From CAVQCJ01 sp963849365 (GTDB lineage Bacteria > Actinomycetota > Actinomycetes > Prado026), in contig CAWKHA010000001.1 in the NCBI GenBank assembly GCA_963849365.1, positions 186,001 through 250,000 of the forward strand: 64,000 nt of DNA. The letters run 5' to 3'. The notes beneath the pieces were generated by a model. It saw only the letters and a program-made list of their open reading frames with translations, searched no databases and had not been told where the DNA came from. Position 1 is the first letter of the stretch. Each line of letters starts with the position of its first letter. A program made the translations under genes and the position numbers. Below are positions 51,236 to 61,381 of this stretch, piece by piece.

Positions 51236-51267
51236 CCGCTACGCGCCCTGGTGGGCGGAGGGGTCAG
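51232..51267. terminator. composite hairpin between convergent pgl and rbpA
   Basis: CTGACC (51232-51237) pairs with GGTCAG (51262-51267) and an inner CGCCC/GGGCG stem with TGGT loop (51244-51257). Both stop codons are in the outer arms. Confidence 0.5.
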
Positions 51268-51599
51268 CTGTCGCCGCGGAGCTTGGCCAGGGCCTCGGCG
51301 AGGATCGCCTCGCCGTCGACCTCGCTGCGGCGCTCTCGCACGTAGGCCAGGTGCGTCTTGTACGGCTCGGTCTTCGGCGGCGCGGGGGGGTCGTTGCGGT
51401 CCCGGCCGGCCGGCCACCCGCACCGGGGGCAGTCCCACTGCTCGGGGATGGCCGCCTCCTCGGCGAACGAGGGCCGTGTCTCGTGACCCTTCGCGCAGAA
51501 GAAGGCCACGCGGTGCCGGGGAGCGCTGTCGCCCCGCTCGGCCTCGCCCATGGGACCGGCCCCGACCCGGCTGCCTCGGATGGCGCTCCCACTACCCAC
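51264..51599 (-). CDS. rbpA: RNA polymerase-binding protein RbpA
   Basis: 111 aa from GTG. Characteristic GSGSAIRGSRVGAGPMGE N-terminus (core), AFFCAKGHETRPSFAEEA and CPRCGWPAG with the Cys pairs of the zinc/core domain, then HLAYVRERRSEVDGEAILAE which binds sigma. RbpA stabilises the group 1 sigma-containing holoenzyme, is specific to actinobacteria and strengthens the lineage call. Confidence 0.96.
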   Translation of the reverse strand: MGSGSAIRGSRVGAGPMGEAERGDSAPRHRVAFFCAKGHETRPSFAEEAAIPEQWDCPRCGWPAGRDRNDPPAPPKTEPYKTHLAYVRERRSEVDGEAILAEALAKLRGDS

Positions 51600-51679
51600 G
51601 TGCGCACTCCCTGCTGGTCGGCCGCCGCTCGGCTGCTCGTCGGATGCCCGTCCGGGCCCTGGCTCAGATGTTGCCGCAA

Positions 51680-51695
51680 GATCACCCTAGTGATC
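51680..51695. repeat. short palindrome between secG and rbpA
   Basis: GATCACCCTAGTGATC, a 6-bp stem with a 4-base loop. Read on the minus strand the loop holds TAGGGT, a possible -10 for rbpA with GTGACC 16 bases upstream. It could also be the terminator of the secG mRNA. Confidence 0.35.
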
Positions 51696-51702
51696 GGCCG
51701 GC

Positions 51703-51948
51703 TCAGGTCACGTGCTTGAGGATCAGTCCGAGAGCGACGATGCAGGCCAACCAGACGACCATCAGAGCGATCGTGATCCGGTCCAGGTTCCTCTCGGCCA
51801 CCGACGACCCGCCCAGCGAGGACGAGACGCCGCCGCCGAACAGGTCCGAGAGCCCGCCGCCCTTCCCCTTGTGCAGCAGCACGAGCACGATCAGGAGCCC
51901 GCTGGTGATCACGAGGATCGCCGAGAGCGTGTAGGAGATCCAGCTCAT
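51703..51948 (-). CDS. secG: preprotein translocase subunit SecG
   Basis: 81 aa from ATG. Two helices (about 5-25 and 55-74) and the loop LHKGKGGGLSDLFGGG are SecG hallmarks. Auxiliary subunit of the SecYEG channel. It starts by overlapping the stop of the peptide ABC ATPase by one base (TGATG); in many actinobacteria secG instead follows tpiA directly. Confidence 0.93.
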   Translation of the reverse strand: MSWISYTLSAILVITSGLLIVLVLLHKGKGGGLSDLFGGGVSSSLGGSSVAERNLDRITIALMVVWLACIVALGLILKHVT

Positions 51949-52994
51949 CAGATGACGGCTCTTTCCTCCGGGAAGTGGCACGCCACCTGGTGCCCCGGGG
52001 CGATCTCCAAGAGAGGTGGTTCGATCTCCGAGCAGATCGGTTGGGCTATGGGGCACCTGGTGTGGAAGCGGCACGCAGCGGGCGGGTTCAGGGGACTCGG
52101 CAGGTCTCCCTTGAGGAGGATACGCTCCCGCACCGCCGCCTTGTCCGGGTCCGGCACCGGCACCGCCGACATGAGCGCGTGCGTGTACGGGTGCATGGCG
52201 CGCTCGTAGAGCGAGTCCCGGTCGGCCAGCTCCATGATCTTGCCGAGGTACATCACGGCGACCCGGTCCGAGATGTGCCGGACCACCGACAGGTCGTGGG
52301 CGATGAACACGTACGCGAGGTTGAATTCGTGCTGGACGTCCTCGAGCAGGTTGATGACCTGGGCCTGGATCGAGACGTCCAGCGCGGACACCGGCTCGTC
52401 GCAGACGATCAGCTTCGGCTGCAGGGCGAGCGCCCGCGCCACCCCGATCCGCTGGCGCTGACCGCCGGAGAACTCGTGCGGGAACCGGTTGTAGTGCTCC
52501 GGGTTGAGACCCACCAGCTCGAGCAGCTCCTCGACCCGCTTCTTGGTGCCGCCCTTGGGCGTGATCCCCTGGATCTGCAGCGGCGCACTGATGATCGTGC
52601 CGATGTTGTGCCGCGGGTTCAGGCTGGAGTACGGGTCCTGGAAGATGATCTGGATGTCCCGGCGCAGCGGCCGCATCTCGGAGCGCTTGAGGTGGCTGAT
52701 GTCGCGGCCGTCGAAGATGACCTGCCCGGCGGTGGGCTCCAGCAGCCGCGTGATGACACGGCCCAGCGTGGACTTGCCGCAGCCGGACTCCCCCACGACG
52801 CCGAGCGTCTCGCCCTTGCCGACCTCGAAGCTGACCCCGTCGACCGCCTGGACGGCCCCGATCTGCCGCTGGAAGAGGATCCCCCGGGTCACCGGGAAGT
52901 ACATCTGCACGTCCTTGACCGCGAGCAGCTGCTCGGCGGGCGGGACGATCGGGGCGGGCTCGGCGGGAACGACCGCCTCGGTGGACGTCGTCAC
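51948..52994 (-). CDS. peptide ABC transporter ATP-binding protein (DppF/OppF type)
   Basis: 348 aa from GTG. Walker A GESGCGKSTLGRVI (about 69-82), signature EFSGGQRQRIGVARALA (about 174-190), Walker B LIVCDEPVSALDVS and the C-terminal oligopeptide-family extension with the RFHTRCP motif (about 322-328, Fe-S-like cysteine). Second ATPase of the dipeptide/oligopeptide importer. Intact, unlike the permease and binding-protein genes of the same operon. Its TGA overlaps the secG start. Confidence 0.92.
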   Translation of the reverse strand: MTTSTEAVVPAEPAPIVPPAEQLLAVKDVQMYFPVTRGILFQRQIGAVQAVDGVSFEVGKGETLGVVGESGCGKSTLGRVITRLLEPTAGQVIFDGRDISHLKRSEMRPLRRDIQIIFQDPYSSLNPRHNIGTIISAPLQIQGITPKGGTKKRVEELLELVGLNPEHYNRFPHEFSGGQRQRIGVARALALQPKLIVCDEPVSALDVSIQAQVINLLEDVQHEFNLAYVFIAHDLSVVRHISDRVAVMYLGKIMELADRDSLYERAMHPYTHALMSAVPVPDPDKAAVRERILLKGDLPSPLNPPAACRFHTRCPIAQPICSEIEPPLLEIAPGHQVACHFPEERAVI

Positions 52995-53031
52995 GTCAGG
53001 CGCTCCACTCGGACATGTCGTGCGCTCCCGC

Positions 53032-54099
53032 TCACAGGTTCGGCTTGATGTCGGTCTGGAAGGCCATCTTGCGGTCCGCGACCGGCAGGTGGCAGGACAC
53101 CAGGTGGTCGCCGTCGGACACCAGCAGCTCGGGCCGCTCGGTCTGGCACGGGATCCCGTTCCGGTTGCGGTACGTGCAACGCGGGCTGAACGCGCAGCCG
53201 GGCGGCACGCTCAGCAGGCTCGGCGGCGTGCCGGGGATGGGCTTGAGCCGGTCCTCCCGGACGCGGTCCAGCCGGGTCACCGAGCTGAGCAGACCCCAGG
53301 TGTACGGGTGCTCGGGCCGGTAGAACAGGTCCGCGGCGGCGCCGTACTCGGCGCCACGCCCCGCGTACATCACCATGATGTCCTTGGCGATCTCGGCCAC
53401 CACGCCGAGGTCGTGGGTGATGATGATGATGGCCGAGCCGAACTCCTTCTGCAGGTCGATCATGAGCTCGATGATCTGCGCCTGGACGGTCACGTCCAGT
53501 GCGGTGGTCGGCTCGTCGGCGATGAGCAGCTCGGGGTCGTTGACCAGCGCCATCGCGATCATGGCCCGCTGGCGCATCCCGCCGGAGAACTGGTGCGGGT
53601 AGTCCTTGGCGCGATCGGTGGCGTTCGGGATCCCGACCCGGTCCAGCATCTCGACCGTCCGGGTCCAGGCCGCCTGCTTCGAGACGTCGTTGTGGACGCG
53701 GTACGCCTCCACGATCTGCGCACCGATCGAGTAGAACGGGTGCAGCGAGGACAGCGGGTCCTGGAAGATCATCGCCATCTTGTTGCCGCGCAGCTTGCGG
53801 ACGTCCTCGGCGTCGGCGGCGATCAGCTCGGTGCCGTCCAGCCAGATCTGGCCGCCGAGCTTGGCCTTGGTGCCCTTGTGCAGCCCGAGGATGGCCTGGC
53901 TGGTCACGGACTTGCCGCAGCCGGACTCCCCCACGATGCCCATGGTGGCGCCGCGTTCGAGGGTGAAGCTCACGCCGTCGACGGACTTGACCAGGCCGTC
54001 GTCGGTCGGGAAGTGCACCCGCAGGTCGCGGACGTCGAGGAACGCGGTGGGCGCACCCTGCGCACCGTCGCCGGCCTGCCGGTCGATCATGACGGTCAT
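53032..54099 (-). CDS. peptide ABC transporter ATP-binding protein (DppD/OppD type)
   Basis: 355 aa from ATG overlapping the permease stop by four bases. Walker A GESGCGKSVTSQAIL (about 52-66), QDPLSSLHPFY (Q-loop), signature QFSGGMRQRAMIAMALV (about 162-178), Walker B LLIADEPTTALDVT and the C-terminal CAFSPRC motif (about 310). First ATPase of the importer. Intact frame. Confidence 0.92.
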   Translation of the reverse strand: MTVMIDRQAGDGAQGAPTAFLDVRDLRVHFPTDDGLVKSVDGVSFTLERGATMGIVGESGCGKSVTSQAILGLHKGTKAKLGGQIWLDGTELIAADAEDVRKLRGNKMAMIFQDPLSSLHPFYSIGAQIVEAYRVHNDVSKQAAWTRTVEMLDRVGIPNATDRAKDYPHQFSGGMRQRAMIAMALVNDPELLIADEPTTALDVTVQAQIIELMIDLQKEFGSAIIIITHDLGVVAEIAKDIMVMYAGRGAEYGAAADLFYRPEHPYTWGLLSSVTRLDRVREDRLKPIPGTPPSLLSVPPGCAFSPRCTYRNRNGIPCQTERPELLVSDGDHLVSCHLPVADRKMAFQTDIKPNL

Positions 54100-55116
54100 G
54101 ACAGCCGCACCCTCGGGTCGACGTACGCGTACAGGACGTCCACGATGATGTTCGCCAGCACGATGAACAGCGAGCCGATGATGGTGACCCCGAGAATCAC
54201 CGGCAGGTCCTGGGCACCGATGGCCTTGAACGACAGCAGGCCGAGGCCCGGGAGCGAGAACGCCGTCTCGGTGAGGATCGCACCGCCCAGGAGGCTCCCG
54301 ACGTCGAGGCCGAAGATGGTGACGATCGGCGTCAGGGCCGCGCGCAGCCCGTGCCTGCCGACCACCGCCCGGCGGCGCAAGCCCTTGGCCGTCGCCGTGC
54401 GGATGTAGTCCTCGCCCATGGTCTCGAGCATGTTGGCCCGCGTGAACCTGGCATACAGCGCTGCGAACAGGAACGCCAGGGCGATCCAGGGCAGCACGAG
54501 ATTCTGGAACCAGAGCAAGGGGTTGGTGGTGATCGGCACATAGGTGACGTTCGGGAACAGCCGGAGCCAGGCCGGACCGTAGCTGAAGATCAGCAGGAGC
54601 AGGATCTCGGCGGTGAAGAACACCGGCAGCGACACCCCCGCCAGGGCGAAGATCGTGGCGGCCCGGTCGAAGAACGAGCCGCGTCTCAAGGCGGAGATCA
54701 CCCCGATCGAGACTCCTCCCACGAGCCAGAGGATCGCGGCGCCGACGGTCTCGCTGAGTGTCACCGGGAAGGCCTGCTTTCATCAGGTCCCACACCGACG
54801 TGTTCAGCCGGAACGAGTAGCCGAAGCACGGGGCAGGGCAGTCCACCGTCGTGCTGCCGTCGGTGTACTCGCGGCCGAAGACGATGCCCTTCATGTAGAT
54901 CACGTACTGCTGGTACCACGGCTTGTCGAGCCCCAGGCTGTGCTCGACCGCCGCGACCTGCTCGGGGGTCGACACCTTGCCGACGTAGTAGTACGCCTGC
55001 GCGTGCGGCACACCCGACAGTGCCGGGCCGATCTGGAAGATGCCGAACGTCACGAAGCTGATGATGACGACGACCAGCGCCGCCCCGAGCAGCCGGCGGA
55101 TGAGGTACCGGAACAT
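54096..55116 (-). pseudogene. peptide ABC transporter permease (DppB type), one frameshift
   Basis: Starts MFRYLIRRLLGAALVVV and runs in frame to VWDLMK; then a single extra A in the A-run at 54778-54780 shifts it. Removing one base restores VWDLMKQAFPVTLSETVG and continues in the second frame to VLYAYVDPRVRLS with DppB motifs (LLGGAILTETAFSLPGLG, EDYIRTATAKGLRRR). Without the indel it would be about 339 aa with six helices. Either sequence error or inactivating mutation; all flanking conserved residues are intact, which favours a recent or artefactual change. Confidence 0.85.
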
Positions 55117-55231
55117 GAGCCTGGATCACGTCCTATCGAAGAGCTGACCGGCGGGGGCGGGGTCTCCGCTCCCACCGGTCCTGCTCGCTGTGTTCGGACC
55201 CTACGCCAGGGCGCAGGGCTGCACGGCTACG

Positions 55232-57007
55232 TCACTTGCCGTCGGAGGTACCGATGTTGACGTAGTCGTAGTAGTTACCCGTGCCAGGGGTGAGGTACAG
55301 GTTCGTCAGGCGCGGGCTCCGGTAGTAGTAGTAGGACTCCCAGATGTACGGCAGGTAGACCGCCGCGTCCATGATCTGGTGGTTGACCGTCTTGCCGAGC
55401 TCGTCCAGCTTGGTCGCGTCGGTCGTCTGGCCGGCCTGGTTGATCGCCGTCGTCGATCTTGGGATCGCTCAACGACGGGTAGTTGCTCGTGCCGGACGGC
55501 TTGATCGCACCGGTGGTCGCGATCGTCTGGTAGAAGCCGTTCAGGGTCGGGAAGTCCGGGCCCCAGCCGGCCTGAGCCATGCCGATGTTCTTCGGATGAC
55601 GTTGCTCGGCGAACCGATGAACGTCGAGTAGTACGACGCCGCGTCGCCGGCCAGCGGCTTCACGATGATGCCGACCCGCTTGAGCGCGTTCTGCGTCGCG
55701 GCCAGGACCTTGTCGGCCTTGCCGCCGGCCACGTACGCATTGTTCAGCGTGAAGCCGTCCGGCTTGCCGCACTTGGTGAGCTCGTCCTTCGCCTTGGCGA
55801 TGTCACCGGTGAAGTCCGCGCCGTTCGGGTACGGGTTGTACTGCTCGGTCGTCTCGAACCCGGGGATACCGGCCGGCGTCATCGATCCGGCGATCTCGCC
55901 TGCCGTGGTACCGCCACGGGCCAGCCGCAGGTCGGGCTTGTTGATCGCGTAGAAGATCGCCTTGCGGCAGTCGATGTTGTCCAGCGGCTTGACCGTCTGG
56001 AAGACGACCAGGTAGCGGGTGAAGCCCGTCAACGGGTTGTCGGAGTTCGCCTTGAGCTTCGGGTCGGCCTGGATCTGGGCCTGGAAGGTCGCCTGCACGC
56101 CGCCGTCGGCCTCGAGGTCGATGTCGCCGGACTTCAGGCGCGCGTCCTCGTCATCGACGCTCGCGAAGATCGTGTATCGTGATCTTGTCGACCAGCGGCT
56201 TGCGCACGTCGTCGGTCGCCTGGTCGTACGCGGTCGTTGCGGACGAACTCGATCGACTTGCCCGGGGTGTAGCTGGCGAACTTGTACGGGCCGTCGGCGA
56301 ACACCTTGTTGGTGTACGTCTTGCCGGTGTCCTGCGACTTCTTGACCGGCGCGCCGGTGGGCAGGGACATCAGGTAGTCGAAGGTCGGGGTCGACGTCGT
56401 TCAGGTGGAAGACGACAGTCTGCGCGTCCGGGGTCTCGATGCTCTTGAGGTCGCCGGTCGGGTCCTTGTACGGGCCCTTGTACGCAGGGGTGTTGTCGAC
56501 GATCGCGTCGGTGTAGTAGAAGCCGGCACCGGTGGCGAACACGTCGGTCGCGAACAGCCGCTCGATGCCGTACTTGACGTCAGCCGAGGTGACCGGCGAC
56601 CCGTCCTGCCACTTGATGCCGTCCTTGAGGTGGTAGGTCCACGTCTTGAAGTCGGCGTCGTGCTCACCGGCGGCCTTGGCCAGGTCGGGGACAGCCTGCG
56701 TCGGGCCCGGCTTGGCCTGGTAGGTCATCAGGGTGCGCATGTACAGGCGGCTGAGGTCCCAGCAGAACGCGTAGTACATGTTCGCCGCGTCCCACGAGTC
56801 GCAGTCCTGTGACGCGCCCAGCTTGAGCGTGCCGCCGGTCTTGGTCGATGGGTTCACGATGGACGTGATCGCCGCGTTGAAGCCGCTTGCGCCCGACGTC
56901 GAGCTCGAGCTCGGCCCGGTGCTTCCGCTGCCGCCGCACGCGGCCAGCGCTAGGGCCGCCACGGCACCCACGGCTGCGATCTGTGTCGCACGTCGTGTGT
57001 AGGACAT
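55232..57007 (-). pseudogene. peptide ABC transporter substrate-binding lipoprotein (SBP family 5), five frameshifts
   Basis: Lipobox ALAAC (Cys24) after MSYTRRATQ, then family-5 features (GGTLKLGASQDCDSWD, DFKTWTYHLKDGIKWQDG, VTSADVKYGIERL). The frame shifts at about 56390, 56232 and 56175 (each as one extra base), at about 55595 (one missing base) and about 55448 (one extra). Joined frames read PTGAPVKKSQDTGKTY, YDQATDDVRKPLVDKIT, AGWGPDFPTLNGFYQT and YLPYIWESYYYYRSPR to the stop. Repaired length is about 590 aa. Likely one gene with recent lesions or errors. Confidence 0.85.
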
Positions 57008-57102
57008 GGAGGTGTTCCACCTTCTCCTTCGGGTGCCCGACCGTCGGACGACGTCGGGGACCCCCGGCTCGTGGCCGGGGGGGACTAGGGGGTCTGGTCG
57101 GC

Positions 57103-58102
57103 TCATCGGTCCGACTTCGGGTCGAGGGCGTCACGCAGACCGTCGCCGAACAGGTTGAAGGCCAGCACGGTGACGAAGATCGCGATACCCGGGAAGAGCA
57201 TGTACGAGGGGTCGATCTGCACCGTCGCCTGGGCGGTCGACAGCATGTAGCCCCACGACGGCTCGGGTGGCTGGATCCCGACTCCGAGATAGGACAGGCC
57301 CGCCTCGGTCAGGATGTTGGTCGGAATGGTGAGGGTCGCGTACACGATGATCGGTGCGACCAGGTTCGGCAGGAGCTCCCTGACGATGATCCGGCTGTTG
57401 TGCGCACCGAGGCTCCGGGACGCGTCCACGAACTCCTTCTCGCGCAGCGAGAGCACCTGGCCACGCATGACGCGGCCGATGTAGGCCCAGCTGAAGAACC
57501 CGATGATGAAGATGAGTAGCGTCATCCGGACGCCGATGCCCTCGATGAAGAAGATGTGGTCGACGGACGAGAAGATCACCAGGAGCGCGATCGAGAACAG
57601 CAGGACCGGGAAAGCCAGCATGATGTCCATGGCCCGGCTGATCACGGTGTCGAGCCATCCGCCGGCGAAGCCGGCGATGGTCCCCAGGGTCACGCCGATG
57701 AGCACCGAGAGCACCGTCGCCATGATCGCGATCGTCAGCGAGATCCGGGCGCCGATCAGCAGCCTGGCCAGGATGTCGCGGCCGCTGGACGGCTCGATCC
57801 CCAGCCAGTGCGAACCAGCTGATGCCACCGGTGCCGCTCGGAAAACCATTGGCCTGGTCGAGCAGGTTGGTGTTGAAATCGTAGGCGTCGATCCCGAGCA
57901 GCTTGCAGATCAGCGGGGCGAAGATCGCGGTCAGGATCAGGAGGACGACGAACACCCCGCCGGCCAGCGCCACCTTGTCCTTCTTGAGGCGGCGCCAGGC
58001 GAGCGCGCGGAGTGAGCGTCCGGCGATGGCAGCCTGGGCGGTCGGCGCCTCGGTGACGAGGCCGACTTCTTCGCTCAGTATGTTGCCGCTGAAGTTCGAC
58101 AT
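57103..58102 (-). pseudogene. peptide ABC transporter permease (DppC type), one frameshift
   Basis: Starts MSNFSGNILSEEVG and runs to SGTGGISW, then an extra base in AA at 57813-57814 shifts the frame; repaired it reads SWSHWLGIEPSSGRD and continues to FGDGLRDALDPKSDR. DppC motifs: GTIAGFAGGWLDTVISRAMD, REKEFVDASRSLGAHNSRI (EAA loop) and NLVAPIIVYATLTIPTNILTEAGLSYLGVG. First gene of the operon, about 330 aa when repaired. Confidence 0.85.
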
Positions 58103-58257
58103 CTCAGGTTCTTCACCGCTCCCTGGTCGCGATGTACCGTCGCGCGCCCTGGACCCCCTGGAGGGGCTACCCGGCTCACGGCGGTCTCACCATAAGCCGC
58201 ACGCAGCATGCCCCGTGGCACCTCGACGGGCAAGCGCCGTGAATCGTGACCTAATGG

Positions 58258-59055
58258 TTACGGCACGTCGACAGATGTGCGGTGGAACTGACAGATGGCG
58301 GCAAACTCTCCCGCGTCGAGGCTCGCCCCGCCCACCAGAGCGCCGTCCACATCCGGCTGGGCCATGATCCCCAGGACGTTCGAGGCCTTCACGGACCCTC
58401 CGTAGAGCACCCGGACGTGGTCGGCCAGGTCGCCGCTGTAGATCTCGGCGAGGCGGGTCCGGATCGCCGCGCAGACTTCCTGGGCGTCCTCGGGGGTCGC
58501 CACCTCGCCGGTCCCGATCGCCCAGACTGGCTCGTACGCCACCACGGCGGTCCTGGCCTGCTCGGCGGGGATGCCGGCGAACGCGCCGTCGAGCTGGGTC
58601 AGGCAGTGGCCGACGTGCCGGCCCTCCCGCCGCACGTCCAGGCCCTCGCCGACGCAGACGATCGGCACCAGGGCGTGCCGGAGCGCCGCCTTCGCCTTCT
58701 CGTTGACCACGTCGTCGGACTCGTGGTGGTACTGGCGCCGCTCGGAGTGGCCGACCACGACGTACGTACAGCCGAGCTTGGCCAGCATCGCCCCGGAGAC
58801 GTCGCCGGTGTAGGCGCCCGCGTCGACCGGCGACAGGTCCTGCGCCCCGTACACCAGACCCAGCCGGTCCCCGTCGATGAGCGTCTGCACGGACCTGAGC
58901 GCCGTGAACGGCGGCAGGATCGCGATATCCACAGCGTCGTAGTCCTTGGAGGTCAGGGAGAACTCGAGCTTCTGGGTGAGCGCGATCGCCTCGAGATGGT
59001 TCAGGTTCATCTTCCAGTTGCCCGCCATCAGCGGGCGCCGGCTCGGGGTGCTCAC
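58258..59055 (-). CDS. tpiA: triosephosphate isomerase
   Basis: 265 aa from the GTG overlapping the pgk stop by four bases. Catalytic residues: Lys15 (AGNWKMN), His103 (VVGHSERR) and Glu175 (AYEPVWAIGTG); phosphate loop GGSVKASN. Interconverts dihydroxyacetone phosphate and glyceraldehyde 3-phosphate. Last gene of gap-pgk-tpiA. Confidence 0.97.
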   Translation of the reverse strand: MSTPSRRPLMAGNWKMNLNHLEAIALTQKLEFSLTSKDYDAVDIAILPPFTALRSVQTLIDGDRLGLVYGAQDLSPVDAGAYTGDVSGAMLAKLGCTYVVVGHSERRQYHHESDDVVNEKAKAALRHALVPIVCVGEGLDVRREGRHVGHCLTQLDGAFAGIPAEQARTAVVAYEPVWAIGTGEVATPEDAQEVCAAIRTRLAEIYSGDLADHVRVLYGGSVKASNVLGIMAQPDVDGALVGGASLDAGEFAAICQFHRTSVDVP

Positions 59056-60275
59056 GCGGGGTCTTCCTCCTCGAGGACGGCCAGTCCGGGCAGGGTCTTG
59101 CCCTCGAGCAGCTCCAGGCTGGCGCCGCCGCCGGTCGAGATGTGGGTGAAACCGTCCTCGGGCAGGCCCAGCGCGCGGACCGCCGCGGCCGAGTCGCCGC
59201 CGCCCACCACCGTCGTGCCGTCCACCGCGATGATCGCCTCGGCCACCTTCCTGGTGCCCTCCGCGAACGGCGCCAGCTCGAAGACTCCCATCGGGCCGTT
59301 CCAGACGACCGTCCTCGCGTCGACCAGCCGGCTCGCGAACAGCTCGACCGTCCGCGGCCCGATGTCCAGGCCACGCCACCCGGGCTCGATGGCGTCGGCG
59401 GCCACCACGGCCGTCTCGGCGTCGGCGCTGACCTCGCGGGCGACCACGACGTCGACCGGCAGGACCAGCTCGACGCCCCGCTCGGCCGCCTGGGCCAGGA
59501 AGCCGGCGCAGGCCTCGACCTGGTCGGCCTCGAGCAGCGAGTCGCCGACCCCGTGGCCCTGGGCCGCGAGGAACGTGAAGCACATTCCGCCCCCGACGAG
59601 CAGGCGGTCCACCTGGCTCAGCAGGTTGCCGATCACACCCAGCTTGTCGGACACCTTGGAGCCGCCGAGCACGACGACGTAGGGCCGGTCCGGGTCGTGC
59701 AGAACCTTGGCGAACACCGCGGCCTCGGCACGGACCAGGCCGCCGGCTGCGTGCGGCAGCAGGCGCGCCACGTCGTAGACGCTGGCCTGCTTGCGATGGA
59801 CCACGCCGAAGCCGTCGCTGACGTACAGGTCGGCTAGCTCGGCGAGCCGCTCGGCCATCGCCGCCCGCTCGGTGTCGTCCTTGCTGGTCTCGGCCGCCTC
59901 GAACCGGAGGTTCTCCAGCAGGGCCACGTCGCCGTCGCGCAGGCCCGCCACCGTGGCCCGGGCGGACTCCCCCACCACGTCGGTGGCGAAGGCGACCGGC
60001 CGACCCAGGAGCTCGGAGAGCCGCTCGGCGACCGGTCGCAGGGAGAGCTCGGGCCTGGGCTCCCCCTTCGGCCGGCCCAGGTGGGCGACCACGACCACGC
60101 GCGCCCCCCGGTCGGCGAGCGACCGGATCGTCGGAACGCTGGCCCGGATGCGGCCGTCGTCGGTGATCACCCGCGCGCCGGCGGCGCTGCCGACGCCGTC
60201 GGCCAGGGGCACGTTCAGGTCGGACCGGACCAGCACCCGCCGCCCGGCGACGTCGAGGTCGTCGGTGCTGCGCAC
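59052..60275 (-). CDS. pgk: phosphoglycerate kinase
   Basis: 407 aa from GTG ten bases after gap. RVLVRSDLNVPLADG (substrate Arg/Asp/Asn), AHLGRPKGEP, VAVVLGGSKVSDKLGVI-like hinge region (about 205-220) and GGGDSAAAVRALG at the C-terminus. Transfers phosphate from 1,3-bisphosphoglycerate to ADP. Confidence 0.97.
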   Translation of the reverse strand: MRSTDDLDVAGRRVLVRSDLNVPLADGVGSAAGARVITDDGRIRASVPTIRSLADRGARVVVVAHLGRPKGEPRPELSLRPVAERLSELLGRPVAFATDVVGESARATVAGLRDGDVALLENLRFEAAETSKDDTERAAMAERLAELADLYVSDGFGVVHRKQASVYDVARLLPHAAGGLVRAEAAVFAKVLHDPDRPYVVVLGGSKVSDKLGVIGNLLSQVDRLLVGGGMCFTFLAAQGHGVGDSLLEADQVEACAGFLAQAAERGVELVLPVDVVVAREVSADAETAVVAADAIEPGWRGLDIGPRTVELFASRLVDARTVVWNGPMGVFELAPFAEGTRKVAEAIIAVDGTTVVGGGDSAAAVRALGLPEDGFTHISTGGGASLELLEGKTLPGLAVLEEEDPA

Positions 60276-60285
60276 GCCGGCTCGC

Positions 60286-61290
<1,005 letters not shown>

Positions 61291-61351
61291 GCGCGTCTCC
61301 TCGAAGGCTCTGGGTACCTCGTCAACCGGTCGCCGACTGCGCCGTCGGTGC

Positions 61352-61372
61352 GGCTCCGACCCTATCGGAGCC
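61352..61372. repeat. palindrome upstream of gap
   Basis: GGCTCCGA (61352-61359), CCCTA loop, TCGGAGCC (61365-61372), a perfect 8-bp stem. On the minus strand the loop and edge read TAGGGT, as in the palindrome upstream of rbpA. It could be the whiA terminator or a gap promoter/operator. Confidence 0.4.
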
Positions 61373-61381
61373 CGCGGGCGC

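Noticed and set aside
58103..58257. Promoter for the peptide ABC operon
   Set aside because: TATGGT and TTGCCC hexamers exist but not at a workable spacing; I could not support a call.
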